Positions 16,431 to 26,476 of a DNA stretch of 64,000 bases are shown one piece after another (within the stretch, counting starts at the first letter, position 1; the number at the start of each line of letters is the position of its first letter). Where the stretch lies: contig CAWJXK010000004.1 of the NCBI GenBank assembly GCA_963846855.1, positions 248,001 through 312,000 on the forward strand, given 5' to 3'. The notes beneath the pieces were generated by a model that was not told where the DNA came from, searched no databases, and saw only the letters and a program-made list of their open reading frames with translations. The DNA is from CAIWHR01 sp963846855 (GTDB lineage: Bacteria > Pseudomonadota > Gammaproteobacteria > Burkholderiales > Casimicrobiaceae). The position numbers and the translations under genes were made by a program.

Positions 16431-16710
16431 AGGGCCTGTTCACACTATGTCCGCAAGTGCGAACGGGTGGCCTGGGGCGCCAATCAAGGCGCCGGTGTTG
16501 CCAAATGCGGAAGCTAAGACCGGGTGTCTTCGCGAGGAAAGCAACGCAGAGTGGCGCCCCAGGGCACCCGTTCCCTTCGGGTTGCTGCCGAAAGGGCCAT
16601 GCGCTTCGTTGCAAAGCCTCGCCGGGCAGCCGGCCCGGCTTCGTTTTGCGCCTCGCGCCTGGCCCTTTCGGCGGTGCAACGCACATGTGGACATAGTGTG
16701 AACAGGCCCT
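16431..16710. repeat. Palindromic MITE-like element, family A copy 1
   Basis: Element of 280 bp bounded by perfect 22-bp inverted repeats (outer part AGGGCCTGTTCACACTATGT; right arm 16689-16710). Nested arms inside also pair: a 21-bp arm beginning GAACGGGTGG at about 16461 with its partner ending CACCCGTTC near 16573, and CCGAAAGGGCCA with TGGCCCTTTCGG. The whole could fold into a large cruciform or RNA structure. The left end is preceded by TA (16430-16431, shared with the arm), the right by TT. A near-identical copy lies inverted at 23937-24216 (about ten differences by eye). No transposase is encoded; overlapping short ORFs are probably spurious. It fills the 346-nt gap before the LpxO-like gene. 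Confidence 0.85.
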
Positions 16711-16726
16711 TCCGCCGCGCCTCGCC

Positions 16727-17659
16727 ATGCAAGAAAGCCTCGCCTTCCTCTTTACCCCCAAGCTCGTCGCGTTCTATCTGCTCGTCGCGTCGGCGACGTA
16801 CGTACATCTGCGCGGCCGCGTGCGTCATCCGCTGCTGCGCCAGCTCACTGACCATTCGACGCTGGTCGCGCCCTACAACGTGCTGATGTACCTCTTCTCC
16901 GCGGTGCCGAACCGGCCGTTCGTCAGCGTCGACACGTTCCCCGACCTGAAGAAACTCACCGACAACTGGCAGACGCTGCGCGAGGAAGGGCTGGCGCTCA
17001 TCGCCGACGGGCACGTCCGCGCCGCGATGTCGTATAACGACCTCGGCTTCCATTCCCTCTACCGCCGCGGCTGGAAGCGGTTCTTCGTGAAGTGGTACGA
17101 CAAGCCGCTGCCCTCGGCGCTGGCGCTCTGCCCGAAGACCGTCGCGCTGGTGCAGTCGATCCCGTCGGTCAACGCCGCGATGTTCGCGCTGCTCCCGCCG
17201 GGCGGCGGCATCGGCCGGCATCGCGACCCGTTCGCCGGGGCGCTGCGTTATCACCTGGGCCTCGTGACGCCGAATTCGGAAGGCTGCCAACTCATCGTCG
17301 ACGGCGAGCCGTACTATTGGCGCGACGGCGAAGGCGTCGTGTTCGACGAGACGTTCATCCACTGGGCGGAGAACAGGACGGACCAGCCACGCCTCATCCT
17401 GTTCTGCGACATCGAGCGGCCGCTCAACAACCGCGTCATGCGGACGATCAACCACTGGGTCGAGCTCACGTGGATGCGCGCGAGCCAGACCGACAACGCG
17501 GTCGGCGACCACGTCGGGCTCCTGAACCGGATCTTCGAGGTCGTCTATCGCGCGCGGCTCCTCGGCAAGGCGCTGAAGCGCAAGAGCGAGGTCGCGTACT
17601 ACGCCGTCAAGTGGGGGATGGTCGGCCTCATCCTGTACTGGGTCCTGCTGGTCCGCTGA
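16727..17659 (+). CDS. lpxO: Lipid A hydroxylase LpxO-like (aspartyl/asparaginyl beta-hydroxylase family)
   Basis: Protein of 310 residues, close to LpxO length. An N-terminal hydrophobic helix (about 10-27) would anchor it, and a second hydrophobic segment lies at the C-terminus. The Fe(II)/2-oxoglutarate site is visible: His165 and Asp167 in GRHRDPFAGALRYHLGL and His212 in ETFIHWAENRT, followed by RLILFCDIERPL. LpxO adds a 2-hydroxyl to a secondary acyl chain of lipid A using O2. The start lies 17 nt beyond the end of the palindromic element, with no obvious ribosome-binding site. It lies downstream of the LpxL-like acyltransferase fusion, which suggests it modifies the chain that enzyme attaches. 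Confidence 0.85.
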   Translation: MQESLAFLFTPKLVAFYLLVASATYVHLRGRVRHPLLRQLTDHSTLVAPYNVLMYLFSAVPNRPFVSVDTFPDLKKLTDNWQTLREEGLALIADGHVRAAMSYNDLGFHSLYRRGWKRFFVKWYDKPLPSALALCPKTVALVQSIPSVNAAMFALLPPGGGIGRHRDPFAGALRYHLGLVTPNSEGCQLIVDGEPYYWRDGEGVVFDETFIHWAENRTDQPRLILFCDIERPLNNRVMRTINHWVELTWMRASQTDNAVGDHVGLLNRIFEVVYRARLLGKALKRKSEVAYYAVKWGMVGLILYWVLLVR

Positions 17660-17886
17660 ATCCGGTTCTTGTTGCCGCTTCGGCGAATGGGCCGGGCGCC
17701 TGCAGCACCCACAAGTGTTCGATCCCAGGACAATCAGTCGCACTTGCTTCACGCTCAATCCAGGTCGGGCTCGATGGCCGTTATCGACCCGGAGCAGACG
17801 GCCGAGGCTCGGCGACACAGCCATTTGGCAACCCGCCGGCGGCGCATGTACGATACCAACCGACTAAACGTACCGAGGCCGAATAG

Positions 17887-19935
17887 ATGGGCCGAACCGC
17901 ACTACGTCTCGCCGCTGCCCTCCTCTTTGTCACCGCGAGCGCGACCGCAGCTCCTCCGGTCGAGATTGTCCTGCCATACTCGCCGAGCCTGGACGTGACC
18001 TCGATGGACCGGTCTGCGGATCCCTGCGCCGATTTTTATCAGTATTCGTGCGGGGGCTGGCAGAAGAGGAACCCGATCCCCGCGGACCAAACTTCATGGA
18101 GCGTGTACCGGAAGCTGTCGGAGGACAACTTGGCATTCCTGCGCGGTATCTTGGAGCTCTCCGCGCAGGCTGAAGGTCGGGACGCCGTGACGCAGAAGAT
18201 CGGCGACTATTACGCGGCGTGCATGGACGAAGCCCGCGCCGACAAACTTGGCGCTTCCCCGCTCAAGGCCGACATCGACGCGATCGCAGAGGCGAAATCC
18301 GCACAGGAGCTCGCGCCCCTGCTGGTGAGGCTCCAACGCGAGTCCGCCGACCGCCGCATCCTGTTCGACTCCGGCTCTCAACAGGACCCGGATGACTCGG
18401 AGAAGGAGATCGCGAGCTTCGACCAAGGCGGCCTTGGATTGCCGGATCGCGACTACTACTTCAGGGAAGATGCGACGTCGAAGGACAACCGCAACAAATA
18501 CGAGGCGCACGTCGCGAAGGTGCTCGAGCTCCTGGGCGATGCGCCCGACGCAGCCAAGAAGAGCGCGGCCGAAATCATGCGCCTGGAGACCGCGCTTGCG
18601 GGGGCGTCTCTGACGCGGGTCGAACGACGCGATCCGTACAAGATGAAGCACAAGATGGGACCCGCGGAGCTCGAAACGTTGGCGCCAAACCTGGCGTGGA
18701 GCGCATATCTTGCAGAGCTCAAAGCCCCGGCTTTCGACACGGCCAACGTGACCGCGCCAGCATTCTTCGCCGAGGTCTCCAAGCGCCTCGGGTCCGAGCC
18801 GCTACGGGTATGGAAGGACTACCTGCGCTTCCACCTCGCCAACGGCCACGCCCCGTACCTTTCGGCGTCGTTCGTGACCGAGGACTTCGAGTTCTACCGC
18901 AAATACCTGCGGGGTGCCAAGGAGATCCAGCCGCGCTGGAAGCGCTGCGTGCGGCTCGTCGACGAGCAACTGGGTGAGGCGCTGGGCCAGGTCTTCGTGC
19001 GGAAGGTATTCACAGCGGAAACGAAGGACGCCGCGCTTGCGATGGTGCGCGGCATCGAGGCCGCGATGGAACGCCGCCTGAAGGAGCGGGACTGGATGAG
19101 TGCCGAGACCAGGCTGGCCGCGCTCGCCAAGCTGCATTCGATGCGCAACAAGGTCGGCTACCCCGACAAATGGCGCGACTACTCGTCTGTTCGCGTCGAG
19201 CGCGGCGACTTCGAAGGGAATGTGCGCCGGGCCGCCTCGTTCGAGTTCGCCCGCCAGCTGAGCAAGATCGGCAAGCCCGTCGACCACGACGAGTGGGACA
19301 TGACGCCGCCCACCGTCAACGCGTACTACGACTCGCAGATGAACGACATAAATTTCCCGGCGGGCGTGCTCCAACCGCCGTTGTACGACCCCAAGATGGA
19401 CGATGCTCCGAACTACGGCAACACCGGTGGCACCGTTGGTCATGAGCTCACGCACGGGTTCGACGACCAAGGCCGCCAGTACGATGCGCACGGCAACCTG
19501 AAGGACTGGTGGACGAAGCAGGACGCGGCCAACTTTGCTGAACGAGCCAAGTGCGTGTCGGACCAGTACGGCGCTTATACCGCCGTTGAAGACCTAAAAG
19601 TCAACAGCGCGTTGACCCTCGGCGAGGATCTCGCCGACCTGGGGGGCGAGATCCTGGCCTACGAAGCGTGGCGGGACCTGGTGAAGGATCGCAAGCTCGA
19701 GGATCGCGACGGCCTGACGCCGGACCAGCGCTTTTTCATTGGCTTCGCGCAGTGGGACTGCGATAACACGCGGCCCGAGCAGCAGCGCGAATGGGCGCTG
19801 ACAAACCCGCACTCGCCGCCCAAGTACCGCATCAACGGCGTGGTCGTCAATATGCCCGAGTTCGCGAAGGCTTTCGCTTGCAAGCCTGGCGCGCAGATGA
19901 CGAAGCCCGCCGGTAAGGCTTGCTCGATCTGGTAG
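17887..19935 (+). CDS. M13 family zinc metallopeptidase (neprilysin/PepO-like)
   Basis: Exported peptidase of 682 residues with a signal peptide (cleavage near ATAA, residue 22). The N-terminal M13 domain opens with SADPCADFYQYSCGGW. The catalytic domain has HELTH at residues 519-523 and the third zinc ligand Glu580 in GEDLADLGG. It should cleave short peptides in the periplasm or outside. It is preceded by about 230 nt without a gene and has its own transcription context. The gene and its upstream stretch use more A/T-ending codons than the neighbours, so horizontal acquisition is possible. It lies between the two inverted family A repeats. Confidence 0.92.
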   Translation: MGRTALRLAAALLFVTASATAAPPVEIVLPYSPSLDVTSMDRSADPCADFYQYSCGGWQKRNPIPADQTSWSVYRKLSEDNLAFLRGILELSAQAEGRDAVTQKIGDYYAACMDEARADKLGASPLKADIDAIAEAKSAQELAPLLVRLQRESADRRILFDSGSQQDPDDSEKEIASFDQGGLGLPDRDYYFREDATSKDNRNKYEAHVAKVLELLGDAPDAAKKSAAEIMRLETALAGASLTRVERRDPYKMKHKMGPAELETLAPNLAWSAYLAELKAPAFDTANVTAPAFFAEVSKRLGSEPLRVWKDYLRFHLANGHAPYLSASFVTEDFEFYRKYLRGAKEIQPRWKRCVRLVDEQLGEALGQVFVRKVFTAETKDAALAMVRGIEAAMERRLKERDWMSAETRLAALAKLHSMRNKVGYPDKWRDYSSVRVERGDFEGNVRRAASFEFARQLSKIGKPVDHDEWDMTPPTVNAYYDSQMNDINFPAGVLQPPLYDPKMDDAPNYGNTGGTVGHELTHGFDDQGRQYDAHGNLKDWWTKQDAANFAERAKCVSDQYGAYTAVEDLKVNSALTLGEDLADLGGEILAYEAWRDLVKDRKLEDRDGLTPDQRFFIGFAQWDCDNTRPEQQREWALTNPHSPPKYRINGVVVNMPEFAKAFACKPGAQMTKPAGKACSIW

Positions 19936-20041
19936 CGCGTCATCCAGGTTGTTCGCGAATGAACCAAGGGCTTCATTGAGGCAGTAGCGCAGCTGCCTGC
20001 TTCTGGCCGAAAGCGGAGTCTCGCTGACTCTTAATGCGCGC

Positions 20042-20067
20042 GCGGGATCGCAAACCGGCGATCCCGC
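20042..20067. terminator. Stem-loop between the convergent M13 peptidase and msbA genes
   Basis: A 10-bp perfect stem (core GGGATCGC at 20044-20051 with GCGATCCC at 20058-20065, loop AAACCG) lies in the 160-nt gap between two convergent genes. It has no T-tract on either side, so it may be a transcript-end stabiliser or a weak bidirectional terminator rather than a classical intrinsic terminator. Confidence 0.4.
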
Positions 20068-20095
20068 TCCCAGAGTTGGAGCGGTTGGCGAGCGT

Positions 20096-21817
<1,722 letters not shown>

Positions 21818-21873
21818 AGGAACGGTGTCGAGGAGGGGGAAAAGCGCCGCAGCGCCGGCCGGAGTCCGCACCG

Positions 21874-21879
21874 ATTATA
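21874..21879 (-). promoter_or_regulatory. -10 element of msbA
   Basis: Perfect TATAAT on the minus strand, inside the palindrome CCGATTATATCGG (21871-21883). A start site about 7 nt downstream (near 21867) leaves a leader of about 50 nt to the GTG at 21817 and argues against the upstream GTG at 21871. Confidence 0.6.
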
Positions 21880-21934
21880 TCGGAGCCTCGGCGAGCCTTC
21901 GCCCGCGGCAGACGGCCGGACCGCTCGCGTCCGC

Positions 21935-21940
21935 TATAAT
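21935..21940 (+). promoter_or_regulatory. -10 element of the ferredoxin gene
   Basis: Perfect TATAAT on the plus strand, 62 nt before the ATG at 22002. It is divergent from the msbA -10, so the two promoters share about 60 bp. No clear -35 is visible. Confidence 0.55.
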
Positions 21941-22001
21941 CGAGCGCTCGCCGTCGCGCCCGCGACGGTTCTTTTCGCACCGCGGCGAATCCTCCCCGAG
22001 C

Positions 22002-22310
22002 ATGAGCTACTACCGGCATCACGTCTTCTTCTGCTGCAACCAGCGCGACGCTCCGGAGGCCTGCTGCGCGAACCATGGCGCCGCCGCGCTCGCCGCGTAC
22101 GCCAAGGACCGGATCAAGGCGCTCGGCCAGAGCGGCAAGGGCCGCGTCCGGATCAATCGCGCGGGCTGCCTCGACCGCTGCGAGGAGGGTCCGATCATCG
22201 TGGTCTACCCCGAAGGCGTGTGGTACACCTACGTCGACCGCTCGGACATCGATGAGATCATCGACCGCCACATTCTCAAGGGCGAGATCGTCGAGAGGCT
22301 GCGCATTTGA
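22002..22310 (+). CDS. Thioredoxin-like [2Fe-2S] ferredoxin
   Basis: Small soluble protein of 102 residues in the thioredoxin-like 2Fe-2S ferredoxin family. Candidate cluster ligands are Cys11 or Cys12, Cys21 or Cys22, and Cys56 and Cys60 in AGCLDRCEEGP, the C-x3-C end of the motif. VYPEGVWYTYVD after it is a family trademark. It would carry electrons in the cytoplasm; partners are unknown. The following hydrolase frame opens directly after its TGA, so the two are probably co-transcribed. Confidence 0.85.
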   Translation: MSYYRHHVFFCCNQRDAPEACCANHGAAALAAYAKDRIKALGQSGKGRVRINRAGCLDRCEEGPIIVVYPEGVWYTYVDRSDIDEIIDRHILKGEIVERLRI

Positions 22311-22358
22311 CGCCGCGTCTCACCCGAGCGGCTCGTCATCGACGGCCCCGCGGGCGAC

Positions 22359-22955
22359 TTGGAGGTCGTGGTCAATGCGCCCGAGGTCGCGGCGCCGCGC
22401 GGCATCGCGCTGATCGCGCATCCGCACCCGCAGCAAGGCGGTACGCTCGACAACAAGGTCGCGCAGACGCTCGCGAAGACCTTCTTCGGATTGGGTTACG
22501 TGAGCACGCGGTTCAATTTCCGCGGCGTCGGCCGCTCGCAGGGGACCTTCGACGACGGAAATGGCGAAACCGACGACGCGCGCGCCGCGCTTCACTACGC
22601 GCAGCAGCGCTTCGGCCGGTCCGGTCCCCTCCCCGTCGTGCTGGCGGGATTCTCGTTCGGGACGTTCGTGCAGACACGTCTTTCCGCCGAGATCGCCGCC
22701 GAGCGGCTCGTGCTGGTCGCGCCGGCCGTGCAGCGGTTCGGCGCCGCGGCGGTCGCGCCCGACACGATCGTCGTTCACGGCGAGGAGGACGACGTCGTGC
22801 CGCTCGCCGACGTGCTCGCGTGGGCACGGCCGCAGGCGCTGCCGGTCACCGTGTTCCCCGGCTGCGGCCACTTCTTCCACGGTCGGCTGCCGCAACTGCA
22901 ATCGGTGATCGGCGGAATGTGGCACGGTCGCGCGCAACGGATTCCGGGCGCATGA
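22359..22955 (+). CDS. Alpha/beta-hydrolase of the CocE/dienelactone-like type, uncertain start
   Basis: Hydrolase of about 198 residues with an HPHPQQGG oxyanion-region motif, the nucleophile elbow AGFSFGTFV (Ser), an EEDD acid region and a CGHFFHG His near the end. The first available start is TTG at 22359. The frame stays open back to 22311, and the upstream codons read ERLVIDGPAGDLEVVV, which matches the usual N-terminus of this family, yet no ATG, GTG or TTG exists there. Either the protein starts at the TTG and is short, or an unusual initiation codon is used. Substrate unknown. Its stop overlaps the next start (ATGA). Confidence 0.7.
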   Translation: MEVVVNAPEVAAPRGIALIAHPHPQQGGTLDNKVAQTLAKTFFGLGYVSTRFNFRGVGRSQGTFDDGNGETDDARAALHYAQQRFGRSGPLPVVLAGFSFGTFVQTRLSAEIAAERLVLVAPAVQRFGAAAVAPDTIVVHGEEDDVVPLADVLAWARPQALPVTVFPGCGHFFHGRLPQLQSVIGGMWHGRAQRIPGA

Positions 22956-23938
22956 ATGCTCCGCTGCCGGACGCGCGGCCCCGCGGGACGTCCGCTGGCG
23001 CATCGACAGGCGGGGCAGGCGTGCGCGACGTCGTGCTGCGGGTCGCGGGGCTCCGCAAGCTCTACGGCGCGAACGAGGTCGTGCGCGGGCTGTCCTTTGA
23101 GATCCGGCGCGGCGAATGCTTCGCGCTGCTCGGCCCCAACGGCGCGGGCAAGACCACGACGCTTCGCTGCTGCCTCGGGCTCATCGATCCCGACGGCGGC
23201 ACGATCGAGATGGTCGGCGAGCACGTACCCGTGGCCGCCCGGGTCGCCCGCATCCGCGTGGGCGTCGTGCCGCAGGTCGACAACCTCGATCCGGATTTCA
23301 CCGTCGCCGAGAACCTCCGCATCTACGGCCGCTATTTCGACGTCGATCGCGCGACGCTCGCCGCGCGCATCCCGAAGCTGCTCGAATTCGCCGGGCTCCG
23401 CGGCAAGGAGAAAATGGGAATCCGGATGCTGTCGGGCGGGATGAAGCGGCGCCTCACGCTCGCGCGAGCGCTCGTCAACGACCCCGAGCTCCTGATCCTC
23501 GACGAGCCGACGACCGGGCTCGACCCGCAGGCGCGCCATCTCATCTGGGACGGGCTGCGCCAGCTGCTCTCGCAGGGAAAGACGATCCTGCTCACCACGC
23601 ATTTCATGGACGAGGCCGAGCGCCTCGCGACGCGCCTCGCGGTGATCGATCACGGGACGATGATCGCCTGCGACACGCCGCGCGCGCTGATCGACGCCGA
23701 GGTCGAGCCCGAGGTGATCGAGGTGTTCGGCGACGACGCACGTGCGTGGGCCGACGCGCAGGGACGTGGACTGGCGACCCGCCTCGAGGTCGCAGGCGAG
23801 ACCGCGTTCTGCTATGCGAGTGATCCGCGCCCGCTGCTCGCGGCGCTGGCGGAGGCGCCCGGCGTACGCTACCTGCATCGGCCGGCGAACCTCGAGGACC
23901 TCTTCATCAAGCTCACCGGCCGCGAGCTGCGCGACTAG
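22952..23938 (+). CDS. nodI: NodI-like ABC transporter ATP-binding protein
   Basis: ATPase of 328 residues with Walker A GPNGAGKTTT, signature LSGGMKRRL and Walker B LLILDEPTTGLD, followed by the C-terminal domain of the NodI/DrrA type ending LTGRELRD. NodI with NodJ exports lipo-oligosaccharides in rhizobia. In other proteobacteria the pair is common, and its substrate there is unsettled. The TAG stop at 23936-23938 overlaps the left end of the family A repeat that separates this gene from its permease partner. Start ATG overlaps the hydrolase stop. Confidence 0.85.
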   Translation: MNAPLPDARPRGTSAGASTGGAGVRDVVLRVAGLRKLYGANEVVRGLSFEIRRGECFALLGPNGAGKTTTLRCCLGLIDPDGGTIEMVGEHVPVAARVARIRVGVVPQVDNLDPDFTVAENLRIYGRYFDVDRATLAARIPKLLEFAGLRGKEKMGIRMLSGGMKRRLTLARALVNDPELLILDEPTTGLDPQARHLIWDGLRQLLSQGKTILLTTHFMDEAERLATRLAVIDHGTMIACDTPRALIDAEVEPEVIEVFGDDARAWADAQGRGLATRLEVAGETAFCYASDPRPLLAALAEAPGVRYLHRPANLEDLFIKLTGRELRD

Positions 23939-24216
23939 GGTCTGTTCACGCTATGTCCACATGTGCGTTGCATCGCCGAAAGGGCCAGGCGCGAGGCGAA
24001 AAACGAAGCCGGGCCGGCTGCCCGGCGAGGCTTTGCAACGAAGCGCATGGCCCTTTCGGCAGCAACCCGAAGGGAACGGGTGTCCTGGGGCGCCACTCTG
24101 CGTTGCTTTCCTCGCGAAGACACCCGGTCTTGGCTTCCGCATTTGGCGACACCGGCGCCTTGATTGGCGCCCCATGCCACCCGTTCGCACTTGCGGACAT
24201 AGCGTGAACAGGCCCT
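23937..24216. repeat. Palindromic MITE-like element, family A copy 2 (inverted)
   Basis: Second 280-bp copy, in the opposite orientation to 16431-16710. Terminal arms are AGGGTCTGTTCACGCTATGT... (left) and ...AGCGTGAACAGGCCCT (right). Compared with copy 1, an A-T pair in the arms has become a G-C pair at the same position on both sides, so the arms changed together. TA is found at both outer edges, which suggests a TA target duplication as in Tc1/mariner or IS630-type elements. It separates the NodI-like and NodJ-like genes, and its ends lie on the nodI-like stop codon and 10 nt before the nodJ-like start. Confidence 0.85.
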
Positions 24217-24226
24217 AGATCCGGTC

Positions 24227-25015
24227 ATGGACGCCGCCCGACTCTTCGCACCTCCAGAGCTCTCGTTGCGCTGGATTGCGGTGTGGCAGCGCAACCTGCT
24301 CGTCTGGAAGAAGCTCGCCATCGCGAGCGTGCTCGGCAACATTGCCGATCCGCTGCTCTACATGGTCGCGCTGGGCTACGGCATCGGCGCGTTCGTCCCC
24401 GAGGTCGGCGGCATGAAGTACATCGCGTTCATCGGCACCGGCATGGTGTGCCAGAGCGCGATGTTCACGTCGAGCTTCGAGGCGATGTACTCGGCGTTCT
24501 CGCGGATGCACGTGCAGCGGACCTGGGAGGCGATCATCAACGCGCCGCTGTCGCTCGACGACGTGATGCTCGCCGAATGGATCTGGACCGCGTCGAAGGC
24601 GGTCGTCTCGACGGCGGCGATCCTCGCGGTGATCGTGGCGCTGGGCTTCGGCCATTCGTGGCTCGCGCTGTGGGTCGTCCCGCTGGGATTCGCCGTCGGG
24701 CTCACCTTCGGCGCGCTCGGCCTTGTGATGAACGCGCTGGCGCCGAACTATGATTTCTTCACCTATTTCTTCACGCTGGTCCTGACGCCCATGCTGCTCC
24801 TGTGCGGCGTGTTCTTCCCGGTCGACCAGATGCCGGCGTGGCTGCAGGGCATCGCCGCGTTCCTGCCGTTGAAGCATGCGATCGACCTCGCGCGGCCACT
24901 CGTCGCGGGCGTCGTGCCGGGCAACATCGTGCTGCACGTCGCGGTGCTGCTCGCCTACGGCGTCACCGCGTACTACGTCGCGCTGGTGCTCACCCGGCGT
25001 CGCCTGCTCAAATGA
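24227..25015 (+). CDS. nodJ: NodJ-like ABC-2 type permease
   Basis: Inner-membrane permease of 262 residues with six hydrophobic segments and the ABC-2 family features GTGMVCQSAMFTSSFEAMY and CGVFFPVDQMPAWLQ. It pairs with the NodI-like ATPase upstream across the inserted repeat. The exported substrate is unknown; the neighbourhood of lipid A and glycan genes favours a glycolipid. The repeat could weaken coupling between the two subunit genes. The stop overlaps the following ATG (ATGA). Confidence 0.85.
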   Translation: MDAARLFAPPELSLRWIAVWQRNLLVWKKLAIASVLGNIADPLLYMVALGYGIGAFVPEVGGMKYIAFIGTGMVCQSAMFTSSFEAMYSAFSRMHVQRTWEAIINAPLSLDDVMLAEWIWTASKAVVSTAAILAVIVALGFGHSWLALWVVPLGFAVGLTFGALGLVMNALAPNYDFFTYFFTLVLTPMLLLCGVFFPVDQMPAWLQGIAAFLPLKHAIDLARPLVAGVVPGNIVLHVAVLLAYGVTAYYVALVLTRRRLLK

Positions 25016-26187
25016 CCGAGCGCTTCTTCGCACCCTGCCCACGCGGTCTCGAGGCACCGCTTGCGGCCGAGCTCGCGGCGCAAGGCGCGCAGTTCGTCGC
25101 GCCAGCCGACGGCGGCGCGAGCTTTTCGGGCGAGCTCGATCTCGCGTACCGCGCCAACCTCGAGTCCCGGCTCGCGAGCCGGATCCTGTGGCAGGTCGCC
25201 CACGGCCGCTGCCGCAACGAGAACGAGCTCTACGCGCTCGCCAAGGGCGTTCAGTGGGGCGCGCACTTCAACATCGACCGGACGCTGCGCGTCGACGTCG
25301 CGGCGACCCACTCGCCGCTGCCGAGCCTCGAATTCGCGACGCTCAAGATCAAGGATGCGGTGTGTGACCGCTTCCGCGACGACGCCGGACGGCGCCCTTC
25401 GGTCGCGAAGCTCAGGCCCGACGTCAGGGTGCACGCGTTCCTCACCGAGCGCGAGGCGACGCTCTATCTCGACACGTCGGGCGAGGCGCTGTTCAAGCGC
25501 GGCTACCGGCGCGACGCGGAGGGTGCGCCGCTGCGCGAGAATCTCGCGGCGGGACTGATCGCGCTGTCCGGCTGGACGCCGGATGCGCCGCTGCTCGACC
25601 CGATGTGCGGCAGTGGAACGATCGCGATCGAGGCTGCGCTCATCGCCGCCGACCGTGCACCCGGCCTCGCGCGGACGTTCGGCTTCCAGAAGCTCTCCTG
25701 GTTCGACGGGCCGACGTGGCAGCGGCTGCGCCAGCGTGCGCACGACCGCGTGCGCCCCGCACCGGCGTCGAGTGCAATATTTGCAAGCGATACCGCCGCG
25801 GCCGCGCTCGCGCATTGCCGCGGCAATGCGGCGATGGCCGGAGTCGCCGGCTGGATCGAAATTGCGCAGGCCGACGTGCTGACGCGCGCGGCGCCGGCCG
25901 CGCACGGCATTCTGATCGCGAACCCGCCGTACGGCCTTCGCCTGGGCGACGACGCGGCGCTCGCGGCGTTCTACCCGAAACTCGGCGATGCGCTGAAGCA
26001 GCGCTTTCCCGGCTGGACCGCCTGCCTCCTCACGGGCGACCTGCGGCTCGCCAAGCTGATCGGACTGAAGGCGTCGAAGAAGATCCCACTATTCAACGGG
26101 AATATCGATTGCCGGCTGTTCCGCTTCGAGATCGTCGCGGGACCCCATGCGCGAAGCGCTCGCTCAGCCCAGGTCGGCTCGAAGTGA
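25012..26187 (+). CDS. rlmL: THUMP-domain class I RNA methyltransferase (RlmL N-terminal type)
   Basis: Protein of 391 residues. Residues 1-160 resemble the THUMP region, with APCPRGLEAPLAAEL at the start and FNIDRTLRVDVAA. The Rossmann methyltransferase follows with DPMCGSGTIAIEAALIA (S-adenosylmethionine loop, near residue 200) and the catalytic NPPYG at about 304. This architecture matches the 23S rRNA m2G2445 methyltransferase (RlmL) family. It lacks the second RlmK domain of the E. coli fusion, as is usual in many bacteria. Exact target base is inferred from the family only. Confidence 0.85.
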   Translation: MTERFFAPCPRGLEAPLAAELAAQGAQFVAPADGGASFSGELDLAYRANLESRLASRILWQVAHGRCRNENELYALAKGVQWGAHFNIDRTLRVDVAATHSPLPSLEFATLKIKDAVCDRFRDDAGRRPSVAKLRPDVRVHAFLTEREATLYLDTSGEALFKRGYRRDAEGAPLRENLAAGLIALSGWTPDAPLLDPMCGSGTIAIEAALIAADRAPGLARTFGFQKLSWFDGPTWQRLRQRAHDRVRPAPASSAIFASDTAAAALAHCRGNAAMAGVAGWIEIAQADVLTRAAPAAHGILIANPPYGLRLGDDAALAAFYPKLGDALKQRFPGWTACLLTGDLRLAKLIGLKASKKIPLFNGNIDCRLFRFEIVAGPHARSARSAQVGSK

Positions 26188-26236
26188 TAGAATCGTCACG
26201 TCGCGCAGCAAAGGCACGACACACCGCAGGCCCACG

Positions 26237-26437
26237 ATGTTCCTTCCCTCCCGTCACTACGAATCCGAGCAGGCGATCTTTCTGCGCAAGCTGCAGGAGG
26301 ACCGGCCGCAACTCGCGGAGGACAAGCGCGCAGGTCGCGCAATCTGGTGGGACAAGCGACCGCAGGAGCTCGCCAAGCGCGAGCAGATGGACGAGGCGCG
26401 GCTGCCTATGCCGGCCTATGTGTACCAGCCGGACTGA
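26237..26437 (+). CDS. DUF3460 family small protein
   Basis: Protein of 66 residues, MFLPSRHYESEQAIFLRKL near the start and a KRPQELAKREQMDEARL C-terminal region, characteristic of the small DUF3460 family seen mainly in betaproteobacteria. It is soluble and charged, with no signal peptide. Function unknown. It sits 49 nt downstream of the methyltransferase gene, so joint transcription is likely. Confidence 0.8.
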   Translation: MFLPSRHYESEQAIFLRKLQEDRPQLAEDKRAGRAIWWDKRPQELAKREQMDEARLPMPAYVYQPD

Positions 26438-26476
26438 CGGCCTTTTCACGCACGCCGCCGGCGAGCCCGCCCGAGC

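Noticed and set aside
16429..16761. Overlapping 79-110 codon frames inside both family A repeats, conserved between the copies
   Set aside because: They are conserved because the whole repeat is conserved, they occur in several frames and on both strands, and none has a ribosome-binding site or a recognisable domain.
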